Shown piece after piece: positions 8,708-17,197 of a DNA stretch of 64,000 nucleotides (its first letter is position 1; every line of letters starts with the position of its first letter). The stretch lies in contig JBGGMV010000066.1 of assembly GCA_041287865.1 (NCBI GenBank), positions 1-64,000 of the forward strand, written 5' to 3'. A program made the translations under genes and the position numbers. This DNA comes from JAPWJZ01 sp041287865. GTDB lineage: Bacteria > Pseudomonadota > Alphaproteobacteria > Micavibrionales > UBA2020. A model generated the notes under the pieces. It was not told the origin of the DNA, made no database searches, and was given only the letters and a program-made list of their open reading frames with translations.

Positions 8708-9796
8708 TTACGCCAGCGCCGGATTGGGCTGGTCCATGGGGCCGAAGCCGTAGTGCCTCAGCCAGCGCAGGTCAGATTCAAAGAAGGTGCGGAGGTCAGG
8801 GATGCCGTATTTCAGCATCGCCACACGCTCGATCCCCATGCCGAAGGCAAAGCCTTGGTATTCGTTCGGGTCGATGCCGCAGTTTTTCAGCACGTTCGGA
8901 TGCACCATGCCGCAGCCCAGAATTTCCAGCCAGTCGGAACCTTCGCCGATTTTCAGCTCGCCCCCTGCGCGGGAGCAGCCGATATCCATTTCGGCGGAGG
9001 GTTCGGTGAAGGGGAAGAAGCTGGGGCGGAAACGCGCCTTCAGCGTATCGACTTCGAAGAAGCGGCGGCAGAATTCAATCAGGCAACCTTTCAGGTGGCC
9101 CATATGCGCCGTCTTGTCGATCAGCAGGCCTTCCATCTGGTGGAACATCGGCGTATGCGTCATGTCATAGTCGGAACGGAAAGTGCGGCCCGGAATAATA
9201 ACCTTTATCGGCGGCTTGGTTTCCTGCATCACATGCACCTGCACGGTGGATGTATGCGTGCGCAGCAGGCGCTTGGCGGCAAGACCTTCCTGCCCCGGTG
9301 CGTCGGGGAAATAGAAAGTGTCATGCATCGCGCGCGCAGGGTGGCCCGGCGGGAAGTTAAGCGCGGTGAAATTGTGGAAGTCGTCCTCGATCTCCGGTCC
9401 CTCGGCGACGCTGAAACCCATATCGGCGAAGATTGCGATCATTTCCTCGATCGTTTGCGAAATAGGGTGGATCGTGCCCTTCTGCTGCACGCGGGGCGAG
9501 AGGGTGACGTCGACCTTTTCCTTCGCCAGCCGTTCGTTCAGCGCGGCGCTTTTCAGCGTCAAGGCGCGCGCCTCGATCTCGGCGGTGATTTCGTCCTTAA
9601 GCTTATTAAGCGCTTGTCCCATCTCCTTGCGCTGGTCGGGGGTCATCTGGCCCAGCGTCGCCATCAGGCCCGTCACCTTGCCTTTTTTGCCAAGGGCGGA
9701 GACGCGCACCTCCTCCAGCTTATCGATATCGTTGGCGGCCTTGACCGTTTCAACGATTTCTTTGCGCAGGGCGTCGATATTGCTCATGTCCGTCAT
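8708..9796 (-). CDS. pheS: Phenylalanine--tRNA ligase alpha subunit
   Basis: The 362-residue PheS is the catalytic class II synthetase subunit. It has an N-terminal coiled-coil arm (residues 1-90), motif 2 (PGRTFRSDYDMTHTPMFHQ) and motif 3 (GFAFGMGIERVAML), and ends in the family segment DLRTFFESDLRWLRHYGF. Two in-frame ATGs (9796 and 9787) are possible; neither has a strong ribosome site. The gene starts 6 bp after the ferredoxin stop, so ferredoxin, pheS and pheT are likely one transcript. That is an unusual pairing. Confidence 0.97.
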   Translation of the reverse strand: MTDMSNIDALRKEIVETVKAANDIDKLEEVRVSALGKKGKVTGLMATLGQMTPDQRKEMGQALNKLKDEITAEIEARALTLKSAALNERLAKEKVDVTLSPRVQQKGTIHPISQTIEEMIAIFADMGFSVAEGPEIEDDFHNFTALNFPPGHPARAMHDTFYFPDAPGQEGLAAKRLLRTHTSTVQVHVMQETKPPIKVIIPGRTFRSDYDMTHTPMFHQMEGLLIDKTAHMGHLKGCLIEFCRRFFEVDTLKARFRPSFFPFTEPSAEMDIGCSRAGGELKIGEGSDWLEILGCGMVHPNVLKNCGIDPNEYQGFAFGMGIERVAMLKYGIPDLRTFFESDLRWLRHYGFGPMDQPNPALA

Positions 9797-9802
9797 CTTT
9801 CT

Positions 9803-10138
9803 TTAAGGTTCCGTACCGGGCGCGATGGTCACCTGCAGCCCGTCAAGTTTCTCGCTCATCAATATCTGGCACGACAGCCGCGAATTGTCGTGAATGTCGA
9901 AGGCGTCATCCTGCAGCCGCTCGGTTTCTTCGGCCAGCGGCGGCACAAGCTTCGGCAGCCACGCAGGGTCGACGTAAACATGGCAGGTGGCGCAGGCCAG
10001 CGCGCCGCCGCATTCCGCCTTGATGGCGATGGCCGGATCGTCGCGGCCATAGTCGCGGATGATCTCCATCACGCGCCAGCCTTCCACGCCTTCCAGCTGG
10101 CGTTCATTCCCGTCGCGCCCCGTGACCAGTATCTTCAT
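9803..10138 (-). CDS. [2Fe-2S] ferredoxin
   Basis: I start the gene at the ATG on 10138, giving 111 residues; longer in-frame starts would run through the upstream membrane-protein gene. The cluster ligands follow the adrenodoxin-type pattern Cys-x5-Cys-x2-Cys (ECGGALACATC, residues 43-51), with the fourth Cys in SRLSCQI near residue 90. Such ferredoxins carry electrons to Fe-S assembly, P450 or ring-hydroxylating enzymes. The ATG overlaps the TGA of the upstream gene by 4 bp, which implies translational coupling. A ferredoxin-NADP reductase lies two genes upstream and is the likely electron donor. Confidence 0.92.
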   Translation of the reverse strand: MKILVTGRDGNERQLEGVEGWRVMEIIRDYGRDDPAIAIKAECGGALACATCHVYVDPAWLPKLVPPLAEETERLQDDAFDIHDNSRLSCQILMSEKLDGLQVTIAPGTEP

Positions 10139-10902
10139 GCCGCTTTCTCCCGGTCGATGCGGCCCAGCATTTCCTTCATGGCGTAGCAGCCAGAGGCCGC
10201 CAGCAGCGATAATTCGATCGGCATCAGCAATGCGGCCAGCGCGACGGTGATGGCCGTGGGCTTTGTCTTGATCGTGAGGGCTTCGGGCGACGTCAGGGTA
10301 AACAACCCGGCCTCGACAAAGAACAGCGGCGAAAGGCAGACGATGGAAAGGCCCAGCAGGCTCAGCGATATGCGAATGCCGTTGACCTGGAAGATATAGC
10401 GCTTGATCGAATAGCCGACCGAGGCGAGAAGGGGCACGACCCCGAAACGCAACGACCAGAAAGAAGCACCGATCAGCAACAGCAGGAACATGTTGGCTCC
10501 GCCGCTTTGCTGCAGCTGCGGGTTCTGCATGAACCATGTGCAATAGCCTTTAAAGCCCGCCCACCACGCGGACCAGAGCAGCCAGACGATCACCGTCACC
10601 TTCAGCCAGTGATGCCGTTCGCGCATTTCCTCCGGCGTCGATCCCTTGAAAGGCGCGCGCTCGCCCAGCAGCAGCAGGCGGGACAGCATAAAGAGATACC
10701 AGCCGAACAGCGTCAGGTAAGGCAGCGACAGCGCGTAGTACATGAACTCGGTCATGTATTGCTGGTTGTAGAAAATGGCCATGTTGGTGATCAGCAGCAC
10801 GCCGGTCGGCAAAATGGCGAGACGCGCCAGATACCGCCATTCGCGGATGACGAAGATGTAACCGTTCCTGACGGCCGCCATGATGCTGAATTTGGTGCTC
10901 AT
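10135..10902 (-). CDS. Hypothetical multi-pass membrane protein
   Basis: From the ATG at 10902 (GAAAGG about 11 bases upstream) the product has 255 residues with about six hydrophobic segments: ARLAILPTGVLLITNMAIF, YALSLPYLTLFGWYLFML, VTVIVWLLWSAWWAGF, ANMFLLLLIGASFW, LSLLGLSIVCLSPLFFV and AITVALAALLMPIELSLLA. No catalytic motif is recognised. It sits between ferredoxin-NADP reductase and ferredoxin on the same strand and overlaps the ferredoxin start by 4 bp. A role linked to electron transfer is possible but is only an inference from context. Confidence 0.8.
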   Translation of the reverse strand: MSTKFSIMAAVRNGYIFVIREWRYLARLAILPTGVLLITNMAIFYNQQYMTEFMYYALSLPYLTLFGWYLFMLSRLLLLGERAPFKGSTPEEMRERHHWLKVTVIVWLLWSAWWAGFKGYCTWFMQNPQLQQSGGANMFLLLLIGASFWSLRFGVVPLLASVGYSIKRYIFQVNGIRISLSLLGLSIVCLSPLFFVEAGLFTLTSPEALTIKTKPTAITVALAALLMPIELSLLAASGCYAMKEMLGRIDREKAA

Positions 10903-10962
10903 ATTGTTTTGCAGCCTTTCGGCTGCCGCCCCCAAAAAAGTTTCCCTATTTTTCCACCGGAA

Positions 10963-12000
10963 TCACTTTACGCCAAGTTTTTCCTGCAAATTGCTGCTGC
11001 TGGTGGTGTATTCAAACCGCAGTTTGCGGTCGGGATAGACATAACGGAAGGCTTTCTGCGCCATCAGCGCGGCCTCGTGGAATCCGGAAAGTATAAGCTT
11101 CAATTTGCCGGGGTACCAGTTGATGTCGCCGACGGCGAAAATGCGCTCCACGTTCGTTTCGAATTTCTCCGTATCGACGGGGATCAACCCGTCCTTCATG
11201 GCAACACCGTGCTGCTGGCAGATATCGCCCACCGGCCCCAGTTTCATGGTCAGGCCATAGAAGGCCAGCAACGTGTCGCAGGCCAGCTCGTCGGCCGTCT
11301 TGTCGGCATGGGTCAGGAAGAGCGATTTCATCTTCCCGCCTTCGCCGTTGATGCCGGTCAGGTTCGAAATAACCAGCTTCATCTTGCCCGCCGACACCAG
11401 CTCGCGCATTTTTGAAACGCTATGGGGTGCGGCGCGGAAATCATCGCGGCGGTGCAGCAGCGTCACTGCACTGGCAACCGGCTGCAGGCTCAAAGCCCAG
11501 TCGAGCGCGCTATCGCCGCCGCCCGCGATCACAAGGTTCTTGCCGCGGAACTGCTCTACCTTGCGCACCGCGTAAAAGACGGATTTTCCTTCGTATTCCT
11601 CGATGCCCTTGATGGGCGGTTTTTTCGGCATGAAGCTGCCGCCGCCCGCCGCGATCACGATCGCTTTGGCCTCGATCACCGTGCCCGTATCGGTCGTCAG
11701 GCGCCAGCCGCCATCGGTCTTCTCCAGCTTCTCGGCCATCTGGCTGAAATGGAAGACGGGGGCGAAGGGCTTGATCTGCTCCATCAACCGGTCGGTCAGC
11801 TCCTGCCCCATCACGATGGGCAGGGCGGGAATGTCGTAGATCGGTTTTTCGGGATAAAGCTCGGCGCACTGGCCGCCCGGACGGTCGAGGATATCGACCA
11901 GATGCGCCTTGATGTCGAGCAGCCCAAGCTCGAAGACCGCGAACAGCCCCACGGGCCCCGCGCCGATAATTATCACATCTGTCTGGTGCATCGTCGTCAT
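10963..12000 (-). CDS. Ferredoxin--NADP+ reductase (thioredoxin-reductase-like type)
   Basis: This 345-residue flavoprotein has the FAD-binding GxGxxG motif IIIGAGPVGLF at residues 10-20, the NADPH-binding motif VIAGGGDSALDWALS near residue 160, and the closing FAD motif IFAVGDINWYPG near residue 295. It lacks the CxxC redox pair of true thioredoxin reductases, which marks it as the YumC/FNR2 group that moves electrons between NADPH and ferredoxin. A ferredoxin gene two positions downstream supports that role. Two ATGs (12000, 11991) are possible; the longer is used here. Confidence 0.93.
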   Translation of the reverse strand: MTTMHQTDVIIIGAGPVGLFAVFELGLLDIKAHLVDILDRPGGQCAELYPEKPIYDIPALPIVMGQELTDRLMEQIKPFAPVFHFSQMAEKLEKTDGGWRLTTDTGTVIEAKAIVIAAGGGSFMPKKPPIKGIEEYEGKSVFYAVRKVEQFRGKNLVIAGGGDSALDWALSLQPVASAVTLLHRRDDFRAAPHSVSKMRELVSAGKMKLVISNLTGINGEGGKMKSLFLTHADKTADELACDTLLAFYGLTMKLGPVGDICQQHGVAMKDGLIPVDTEKFETNVERIFAVGDINWYPGKLKLILSGFHEAALMAQKAFRYVYPDRKLRFEYTTSSSNLQEKLGVK

Positions 12001-12069
12001 GGCACTGAAATAGGCGAAAACCGCTTTAAAATCAAGGGTTTTAACGTAAAAACGCCGGGGTTGAAGTCC

Positions 12070-12588
12070 TTAGCAGGGGGGATAGTAGGTGAAAACGCTG
12101 GGGTCGTCAGGCAGGCAGCGGTCAAGGAAGCGGCGGAACTTGCCGAACTTGCCGGACTCAACGTGCGCGGCGGGCAGCTTATCGCGGCAGGCTTCCTGCA
12201 GCTGGTGGCGGCCGATATGGCCCAGCACCTTGGTGATTTCCCAGCGGCTGTCGAGGCGTTCGACATGGTTGTCGAAGGTCAGCGCGGTGATTTCGTAGAG
12301 GTTTTCTTTGACCTGCGTCGCCGTCAGCGCGGTTTCGAATTTCTGGTCGCCCTGTTTCAGCTGCGCGGTCAGGGTGATGGTTTTGCCGTCTTCCGACTTT
12401 TTCAGGTCATAGGCATATTCGCCGGTTTCTTTTTTCACCGCATAGCCGGTATTCAGCGCCAGCGCGCGGGGCAGGGCGGCTTCTCCATAGTACGGTTGCG
12501 GGCAGAGCAGCTCGGTCAGCTCGTGCTCGAAAAACTGGTTGCCGCGACGGCCATGATATGCGAACTGGGGCGAAATAAAGGGCGGCAT
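12070..12588 (-). CDS. Hypothetical protein
   Basis: The 172-residue protein has no signal peptide or membrane segment and I do not recognise its family. The middle (DLKKSEDGKTITLTAQLKQGD, then QKFETALTATQVKENLYEI) looks like an antiparallel beta structure. The C-terminal part is helical and basic, with Cys residues near positions 132, 157 and 172. It is the first gene of a minus-strand run that leads into the ferredoxin reductase gene 69 bp downstream, and it is divergent from the PPDK regulator gene. Confidence 0.7.
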   Translation of the reverse strand: MPPFISPQFAYHGRRGNQFFEHELTELLCPQPYYGEAALPRALALNTGYAVKKETGEYAYDLKKSEDGKTITLTAQLKQGDQKFETALTATQVKENLYEITALTFDNHVERLDSRWEITKVLGHIGRHQLQEACRDKLPAAHVESGKFGKFRRFLDRCLPDDPSVFTYYPPC

Positions 12589-12646
12589 GGGGATACACTT
12601 AACGGGTTGTTTTTAATGCCGTTTATCCTATTCCTGCCCCCTCCGC

Positions 12647-12675
12647 TTGTCAAGAAATATGAAAAATCATGCAAT
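12647..12675 (+). promoter_or_regulatory. Possible sigma-70 promoter for the PPDK regulator operon
   Basis: TTGTCA at 12647-12652 and TGCAAT at 12670-12675 are 17 bp apart and lie 47 bp before the chosen start at 12723. The -10 box matches the consensus at four of six positions, so this is tentative. Confidence 0.3.
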
Positions 12676-12722
12676 ATCAAAGAGTTTTATGGCAGCGGGT
12701 AAAAATTGCTAGAGTAAGGCCG

Positions 12723-13550
12723 ATGAAAAAATACCACCTGCACCTGATCTCCGATTCCACCGGCGGCACGCTGAATAGCGTGGTGAAGGCCTGCCTTGCC
12801 CAGTTCGAAGGGGTCGAGGCCGAACAGCATTTCTGGCCGCTGATCCGTACGCAAAAACAATTGCTGACCGCCATCGAAGGTATCCGCAAGCATCCGGGCC
12901 TCGCATTTTATACGCTGGTCGACGAAGGCCTCGCCAAGGCGCTGGAAAAACATTGCCAGGGCATGGGCGTGCCGACGATTTCGATTTTGCATCCCGTGCT
13001 GCAGATGATGTCGGGTTATTTCGGCATGACCTCGCTGGCCGAACCCGGGTTGCAGCATAAACTGAACGAAGAATATTTCGCGCGCATGGATGCGGTCGAC
13101 TACGCGCTGCATCATGACGACGGGCAGAAGAACGACCGCGATATCGCCAAGGCCGATGTGATTTTGGTCGGCGTCTCGCGCACCTCGAAAACGCCCACCT
13201 GCATTTACCTTGCCAACCGCGGCGTCAAGGCGGCCAACGTGCCTTATGTGCCGGGCATCCCGTTTCCTGAAAAAATTATCGAGTTGAAAAAGCCGATGTT
13301 CGTGGCGCTGACGGCCGCACCCGAACGCCTGATCGATATCCGCCGGAACCGCCTGCAGCAGCTGGGCGAATTGCGCTCGACCGACTACCTCGACACCGAC
13401 CGCGTGCAGGAAGAAGTGCGCGAGGCGCGCCGTTTCTACAACCGCATGGGCTGGCCCGTCATCGATGTCACGCGCCGCTCGATCGAGGAGACGGCGGCGG
13501 AGATTCTCGGCCTGCTCGAGGCGCATCGCGCGGAGAGGAAGGGCGCATGA
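12723..13550 (+). CDS. ppsR: Pyruvate, phosphate dikinase regulatory protein (kinase/phosphorylase)
   Basis: From the ATG at 12723 the product has 275 residues, the normal size for the DUF299 family; an upstream in-frame start adds an atypical leader. The family opens with KYHLHLISDSTGGT and carries the P-loop GVSRTSKTPT near residue 150. These enzymes switch pyruvate phosphate dikinase or PEP synthase off by ADP-dependent phosphorylation and on again by Pi-dependent dephosphorylation. The gene overlaps aroE by 4 bp and leads the run aroE-coaE-coaE, an order common in alphaproteobacteria. Whether the target is PPDK or PpsA cannot be told from this window. Confidence 0.93.
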   Translation: MKKYHLHLISDSTGGTLNSVVKACLAQFEGVEAEQHFWPLIRTQKQLLTAIEGIRKHPGLAFYTLVDEGLAKALEKHCQGMGVPTISILHPVLQMMSGYFGMTSLAEPGLQHKLNEEYFARMDAVDYALHHDDGQKNDRDIAKADVILVGVSRTSKTPTCIYLANRGVKAANVPYVPGIPFPEKIIELKKPMFVALTAAPERLIDIRRNRLQQLGELRSTDYLDTDRVQEEVREARRFYNRMGWPVIDVTRRSIEETAAEILGLLEAHRAERKGA

Positions 13551-14380
13551 GCGAAGATCATGCCCTTAAAGCCTGTGTGATGGGCTTCCCCGTCTCGCAT
13601 TCGCTGTCGCCGAAACTGCATGGCTGGTGGCTGCAGAAATACGGCATCGACGGTGCCTATACATCCATGGCGGTCGATGTAGCGAACCTGAAGGACGCCT
13701 TCACGCTGCTCAAGGAACGCGGCTTTCGCGGCTGCAACCTGACCCTGCCGCTGAAAGAATCCGCGCTGTCGATGATGGATGAGCACGACGAAAGCTGCCT
13801 GATGTCGGGCGCGGTCAATACCGTGGTGATCGATAAAGGCCGGTTGCACGGCTATAACAGCGACGGTTTCGGTTTTGCCGAAAGCCTGACGGCGCAGGCG
13901 CCCGGCTGGAACGGCGAGCGCGTTGTTATTCTCGGCACCGGCGGCGCTGCGCGCGGCATCATCGCGTCTTTGCGCGGCGCTGGCGCGAAGCATTTCGTGC
14001 TCGTCAACCGCACGCCTGAAAAGGCTGACAAGATCGTCAAGGCCTTCAAGCTGGAGAGCGAGGTCTATGCCTGGGATCAGCGCCATGAAGCGCTGAAGGA
14101 TGCGACGCTGCTGGTCAATTGCTCCAACCTCGGCATGAAAGACCAGCCGGCGCTCGATCTTTCGCTCGATACCCTGCCCGCCGAAGCGGTGGTGGCCGAT
14201 ATCGTCTACCGCCCCCTCGAAACCGGCCTGCTGAAAAAGGCCAAGGCGCGCGGCAACAAAACGGTGGAAGGCCTCGGGATGCTGCTGCATCAGGGGCGTC
14301 TCGGGTTTGGTCACTGGTTCGGCCGCGATCCGGAAGTGACGCCGGAGCTTTATAAATATATGGAAGGACTAGCCGCATGA
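13547..14380 (+). CDS. aroE: Shikimate dehydrogenase (NADP+)
   Basis: The 277-residue enzyme reduces 3-dehydroshikimate to shikimate in aromatic amino acid synthesis. The shikimate-binding serines are in SHSLSPKLHGWW, the catalytic lysine in NLTLPLKE, the catalytic aspartate in GYNSDGFGF, and the NADP P-loop in VILGTGGAARG near residue 126. NRTPEKA provides the arginine that usually contacts the NADP phosphate. Its start overlaps the upstream stop (ATGA), and its own stop overlaps the coaE start in the same way, so translation is coupled through the operon. Confidence 0.96.
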   Translation: MSEDHALKACVMGFPVSHSLSPKLHGWWLQKYGIDGAYTSMAVDVANLKDAFTLLKERGFRGCNLTLPLKESALSMMDEHDESCLMSGAVNTVVIDKGRLHGYNSDGFGFAESLTAQAPGWNGERVVILGTGGAARGIIASLRGAGAKHFVLVNRTPEKADKIVKAFKLESEVYAWDQRHEALKDATLLVNCSNLGMKDQPALDLSLDTLPAEAVVADIVYRPLETGLLKKAKARGNKTVEGLGMLLHQGRLGFGHWFGRDPEVTPELYKYMEGLAA

Positions 14381-14997
14381 TCATCGCCGGATTAACAGGG
14401 TCTATCGGCATGGGCAAATCGACGGCATCGAACATGCTGCGCGAGATGGGCGTGCCGATCCACGATTCAGACGCCACCGTGCATGAGCTGATGGGCAAGG
14501 GCGGCAAGGCTGTCGCGGCCATCGCCGCGCTCTGCCCCGAATGTCATGTCGATGGCGGCATCGACCGCAAGATACTGGGCAAATATCTTTTCGCCGACCC
14601 CGCCCTGAAACAGGCGGTCGAAGATGTGCTCTTCCCGCTGGTCAAGCAATCGGCTGTTGATTTCATCGCGCTGAAGAAAACCGAAGGCCATGCGCTGGCG
14701 GTGCTCGACGTGCCGCTGCTGTTCGAGGCCGGCTGGGACAAGATGGTCGATAAGGTCATCTGCGTCTCCGCCCCGCCCGAGGTGCAGAAGGCCCGCGTCA
14801 TGGCCCGCCCCGGCATGACGGAGGAACGCTTCAACGCCGTGCTGAAGGCGCAGATGAGCGACGCCGACAAGCGCGCGAAATCGGACTTCATCATTGATAC
14901 GGGCGTTGGTATGGATGATACGCGCGCGCAGTTGAAAAAACTGGTGGATACGCTGCGTCCTGCCGCGCGTCCGAACCCACCCGGAATTAAACCATGA
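14377..14997 (+). CDS. coaE: Dephospho-CoA kinase, first copy
   Basis: This 206-residue P-loop kinase performs the last step of coenzyme A synthesis, phosphorylating the ribose 3'-OH of dephospho-CoA. It has the Walker motif GLTGSIGMGKST (residues 5-16), HDSDATVHEL, and DVPLLFEAGWD near residue 110. The lid region ARVMARPGMTEERF is intact. It overlaps aroE by 4 bp and a second, similar coaE by 4 bp. Both copies keep the recognisable active-site motifs, so one is not an obvious pseudogene. Confidence 0.95.
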   Translation: MIIAGLTGSIGMGKSTASNMLREMGVPIHDSDATVHELMGKGGKAVAAIAALCPECHVDGGIDRKILGKYLFADPALKQAVEDVLFPLVKQSAVDFIALKKTEGHALAVLDVPLLFEAGWDKMVDKVICVSAPPEVQKARVMARPGMTEERFNAVLKAQMSDADKRAKSDFIIDTGVGMDDTRAQLKKLVDTLRPAARPNPPGIKP

Positions 14998-15611
14998 TCG
15001 TAATCGGTATTACCGGCTCGATCGGCATGGGCAAGACCACGGCGGCCAACATGCTGCGCGAGATGGGCATCCCCGTGCACGACAGCGACGCCAGCGTGCA
15101 CAAGCTGCTGGGCCCCGACGGCGCAGGCGTGGAAAGGGTCGCGCAGAAATTCCCCGAGGCGGTGCGCACCGACGAAGCCGGCCATAGCTATATCGACCGG
15201 CAGGCGCTGGGCAGAATAGTGTTTGGTGACCGCAATAAAAAACGCGAACTGGAAGAAATCCTGCATCCGATCGTGCGCGCCGAAAGCGACGCCTTTAAAG
15301 AAGAAATGCGCCAAAAGGCCCATAAAATCATCGCGCTGGATATTCCCCTGCTGTTCGAGACGGGCGGCGAGAAACGGGTCGATGTAACCCTTTGCGTCAC
15401 CGCGTCGAAAGACGAACAAAGGAAGCGCGTCATGGCGCGCCCTGGCATGACGTCCGATAAATTCGATCGCATCGTCGCGGGCCAGCTGCCCGACGCCGAA
15501 AAACGCAAAAGGGCAGACTATGTGGTGGAAACGGATATCAGTCTCGATGAAACGCGCAAGCAGCTGCAAAAAATCATCGACCTTGTGCGCACGCAGCGCC
15601 GCCGCCGTTGA
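14994..15611 (+). CDS. coaE: Dephospho-CoA kinase, second copy
   Basis: The 205-residue paralogue begins almost identically to the first copy (GITGSIGMGKTT, then MLREMGIPVHDSDASVHKL) and keeps DIPLLFETGG and KRVMARPGMTSDKF. It differs in the middle, where it has a longer loop (PEAVRTDEAGHSYIDR), and in a very basic C-terminus (RTQRRRR). The start overlaps the previous stop. Most bacteria have one coaE, so this is a local duplication with divergence. Either both are active or one has a modified substrate or partner. Confidence 0.93.
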   Translation: MIVIGITGSIGMGKTTAANMLREMGIPVHDSDASVHKLLGPDGAGVERVAQKFPEAVRTDEAGHSYIDRQALGRIVFGDRNKKRELEEILHPIVRAESDAFKEEMRQKAHKIIALDIPLLFETGGEKRVDVTLCVTASKDEQRKRVMARPGMTSDKFDRIVAGQLPDAEKRKRADYVVETDISLDETRKQLQKIIDLVRTQRRRR

Positions 15612-15612
15612 C

Positions 15613-16344
15613 ATGAAAAAGTTTCTTTTCGCCTTGCTGCTTTTCGCAACGCCCGTCCATGCGGCCGACAGCGTCGTGGTGGCCGAGCTGTTTACCTCCC
15701 AGGGCTGTTCCTCCTGCCCGCCCGCGCAGGCCTTTCTGGGCGAACTGGCGAAACGCGACGACGTGCTGGCGCTGGAGCTGCATGTCGACTACTGGGATAA
15801 TCTTAAAACCATGCTGCATGGCACATGGAAAGATCCTTACTCCGACAACGCATGGTCGCAGCGGCAGCTGGAATACAACCGCCGCATGACGGGCGAGGAA
15901 GAGGCGAGGGTCTATACGCCCGAGATGGTAATCGACGGCCGCTTTCAGGAAACCGGCAGCAAGAAAAGCGCGGTGAACGACATGATCGAACAGGCGCGCA
16001 GTTTGCGCCGCGGCGTCTATACCATCACCACCGCGTCGACAGACAAGGGCGTCGATATCAAGGTCGATGGCGCGGGCAAGGGCATCATGAAACCGCAACA
16101 GGTTGTGCTGGTGCGCCTGATCACCGAAGCCGAGACAAAAATAACGGCGGGCGAAAATAACGGCGACCTGCTGAAGGGCTATAACGTCGTGAAGGACATG
16201 ATGGTGGTGGGGACATGGAGCGGCGGCAAGGAAACCTATAATGCCCCCATCCCGCCCTTCAAGGCAGGGGAGAGCTGCGCCGTGCTGCTGCAAGACCCTG
16301 AAAACATGCATATTATATCGGGCGCGAAATGCACATTGAACTGA
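15613..16344 (+). CDS. DUF1223 family exported thioredoxin-fold protein
   Basis: The ATG at 15613, one base after the second coaE stop, gives 243 residues with a signal peptide ending at PVHA-AD. The mature protein opens with VVAELFTSQGCSSCPPAQ, in which Cys-Ser-Ser-Cys is the redox pair placed as in a thioredoxin fold. HVDYWDNL and VYTPEMVIDGR are also family features of DUF1223. It should act in the periplasm; the biochemical role of the family is not established. It lies between coaE and dnaQ, interrupting the usual coaE-dnaQ adjacency. Confidence 0.88.
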   Translation: MKKFLFALLLFATPVHAADSVVVAELFTSQGCSSCPPAQAFLGELAKRDDVLALELHVDYWDNLKTMLHGTWKDPYSDNAWSQRQLEYNRRMTGEEEARVYTPEMVIDGRFQETGSKKSAVNDMIEQARSLRRGVYTITTASTDKGVDIKVDGAGKGIMKPQQVVLVRLITEAETKITAGENNGDLLKGYNVVKDMMVVGTWSGGKETYNAPIPPFKAGESCAVLLQDPENMHIISGAKCTLN

Positions 16345-16370
16345 ATCACAACGGCTGGTAATTTTCGCCC

Positions 16371-17105
16371 ATGCGTGAAATCGTCCTCGATACCGAAACC
16401 ACGGGCTTCGACCCCGAAGAAGGCCACAAGCTGGTCGAGATCGGCTGCGTCGAGCTTGAAAATCATATCCCGACGGGCCGTGTTTTCCAGACCTACCTGA
16501 ACCCGCAGCGCGACGTGCCGGCTGAAGCCGCGCGCGTCCACGGCCTGACCACCGAATTTTTGAAAGACAAGCCGCTGTTCACCGAAAAGGTCGGCGACTT
16601 CCTCGATTTCATCACCGACGGCACGCTGGTGATCCACAACGCCGAATTCGACATGAAGTTCATCAACTTCGAGCTGAAGGAAGCGGGCTTCAAGCCGTTG
16701 CAGATGGCGCGCGTCATCGACACCCTGCCCATCGCTCGGCAGAAATACCCCGGCCAGCCAGCCTCGCTCGATGCGCTCTGCCGCAGATTTAAAATCGACC
16801 TGACAGAACGTAAATTCCACGGCGCCTTGCTCGACTGCCAGTTGCTGGCGGAAGTGTATCTGGAGCTGAAAGGCGGCCGGCAGCATGGCCTCAGCCTGAT
16901 GAGTGAAGCCGCGATCGCCGGTTCCGTCCAGTTAAACGCCAAAATCAGGCGCCAGAAACGCGCCCACCGCCACTTCCCCGCAACGGCGGAGGAAGAAAAA
17001 ACGCATGGCGGCTTTATCGAGAAGATCAAGAACAGCCTCTGGTCACAGCTGACCGGCGCCGCCCCGCCTGCCGAAGAAAAGAAGAAAGACGGCACAAAAG
17101 GCTGA
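16371..17105 (+). CDS. dnaQ: DNA polymerase III epsilon subunit (3'-5' proofreading exonuclease)
   Basis: The 244-residue protein carries the DEDDh exonuclease motifs: ExoI LDTETTGFDPEEGHKLVEIG at residue 6, ExoII VIHNAEFDMKF near residue 88, and ExoIII HGALLDCQLLAEVY near residue 150. It removes mismatched bases behind the replicative polymerase. The Lys-rich C-terminal 50 residues are the region that normally contacts the alpha subunit. It ends at a bidirectional terminator facing secB, the usual alphaproteobacterial arrangement. Confidence 0.95.
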   Translation: MREIVLDTETTGFDPEEGHKLVEIGCVELENHIPTGRVFQTYLNPQRDVPAEAARVHGLTTEFLKDKPLFTEKVGDFLDFITDGTLVIHNAEFDMKFINFELKEAGFKPLQMARVIDTLPIARQKYPGQPASLDALCRRFKIDLTERKFHGALLDCQLLAEVYLELKGGRQHGLSLMSEAAIAGSVQLNAKIRRQKRAHRHFPATAEEEKTHGGFIEKIKNSLWSQLTGAAPPAEEKKKDGTKG

Positions 17106-17144
17106 TTTAAACTAAACAAACAAACCGCGCACTTTATGCGCAAA

Positions 17145-17183
17145 CAAAAACGCCGCCCGGTTTTCCGAGGCGGCGGTTTTGTT
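17145..17183. terminator. Bidirectional terminator between dnaQ and secB
   Basis: The stem AAAACGCCGCC (17147-17157) / GGCGGCGGTTTT (17169-17180) is flanked by an A-rich tract on the left and GTTTG on the right. It can therefore end transcription of both convergent genes. Confidence 0.85.
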
Positions 17184-17197
17184 TGCGTAAGTAAAGC

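Noticed and set aside
8753..10186. Plus-strand open frame of 477 codons opposite pheS and the ferredoxin gene
   Set aside because: It lies antisense to pheS with clear family motifs; composition is typical of a shadow frame.
11422..12702. Plus-strand open frame of 426 codons opposite the ferredoxin reductase gene
   Set aside because: Antisense to a gene with intact FAD and NADPH motifs and no independent support.
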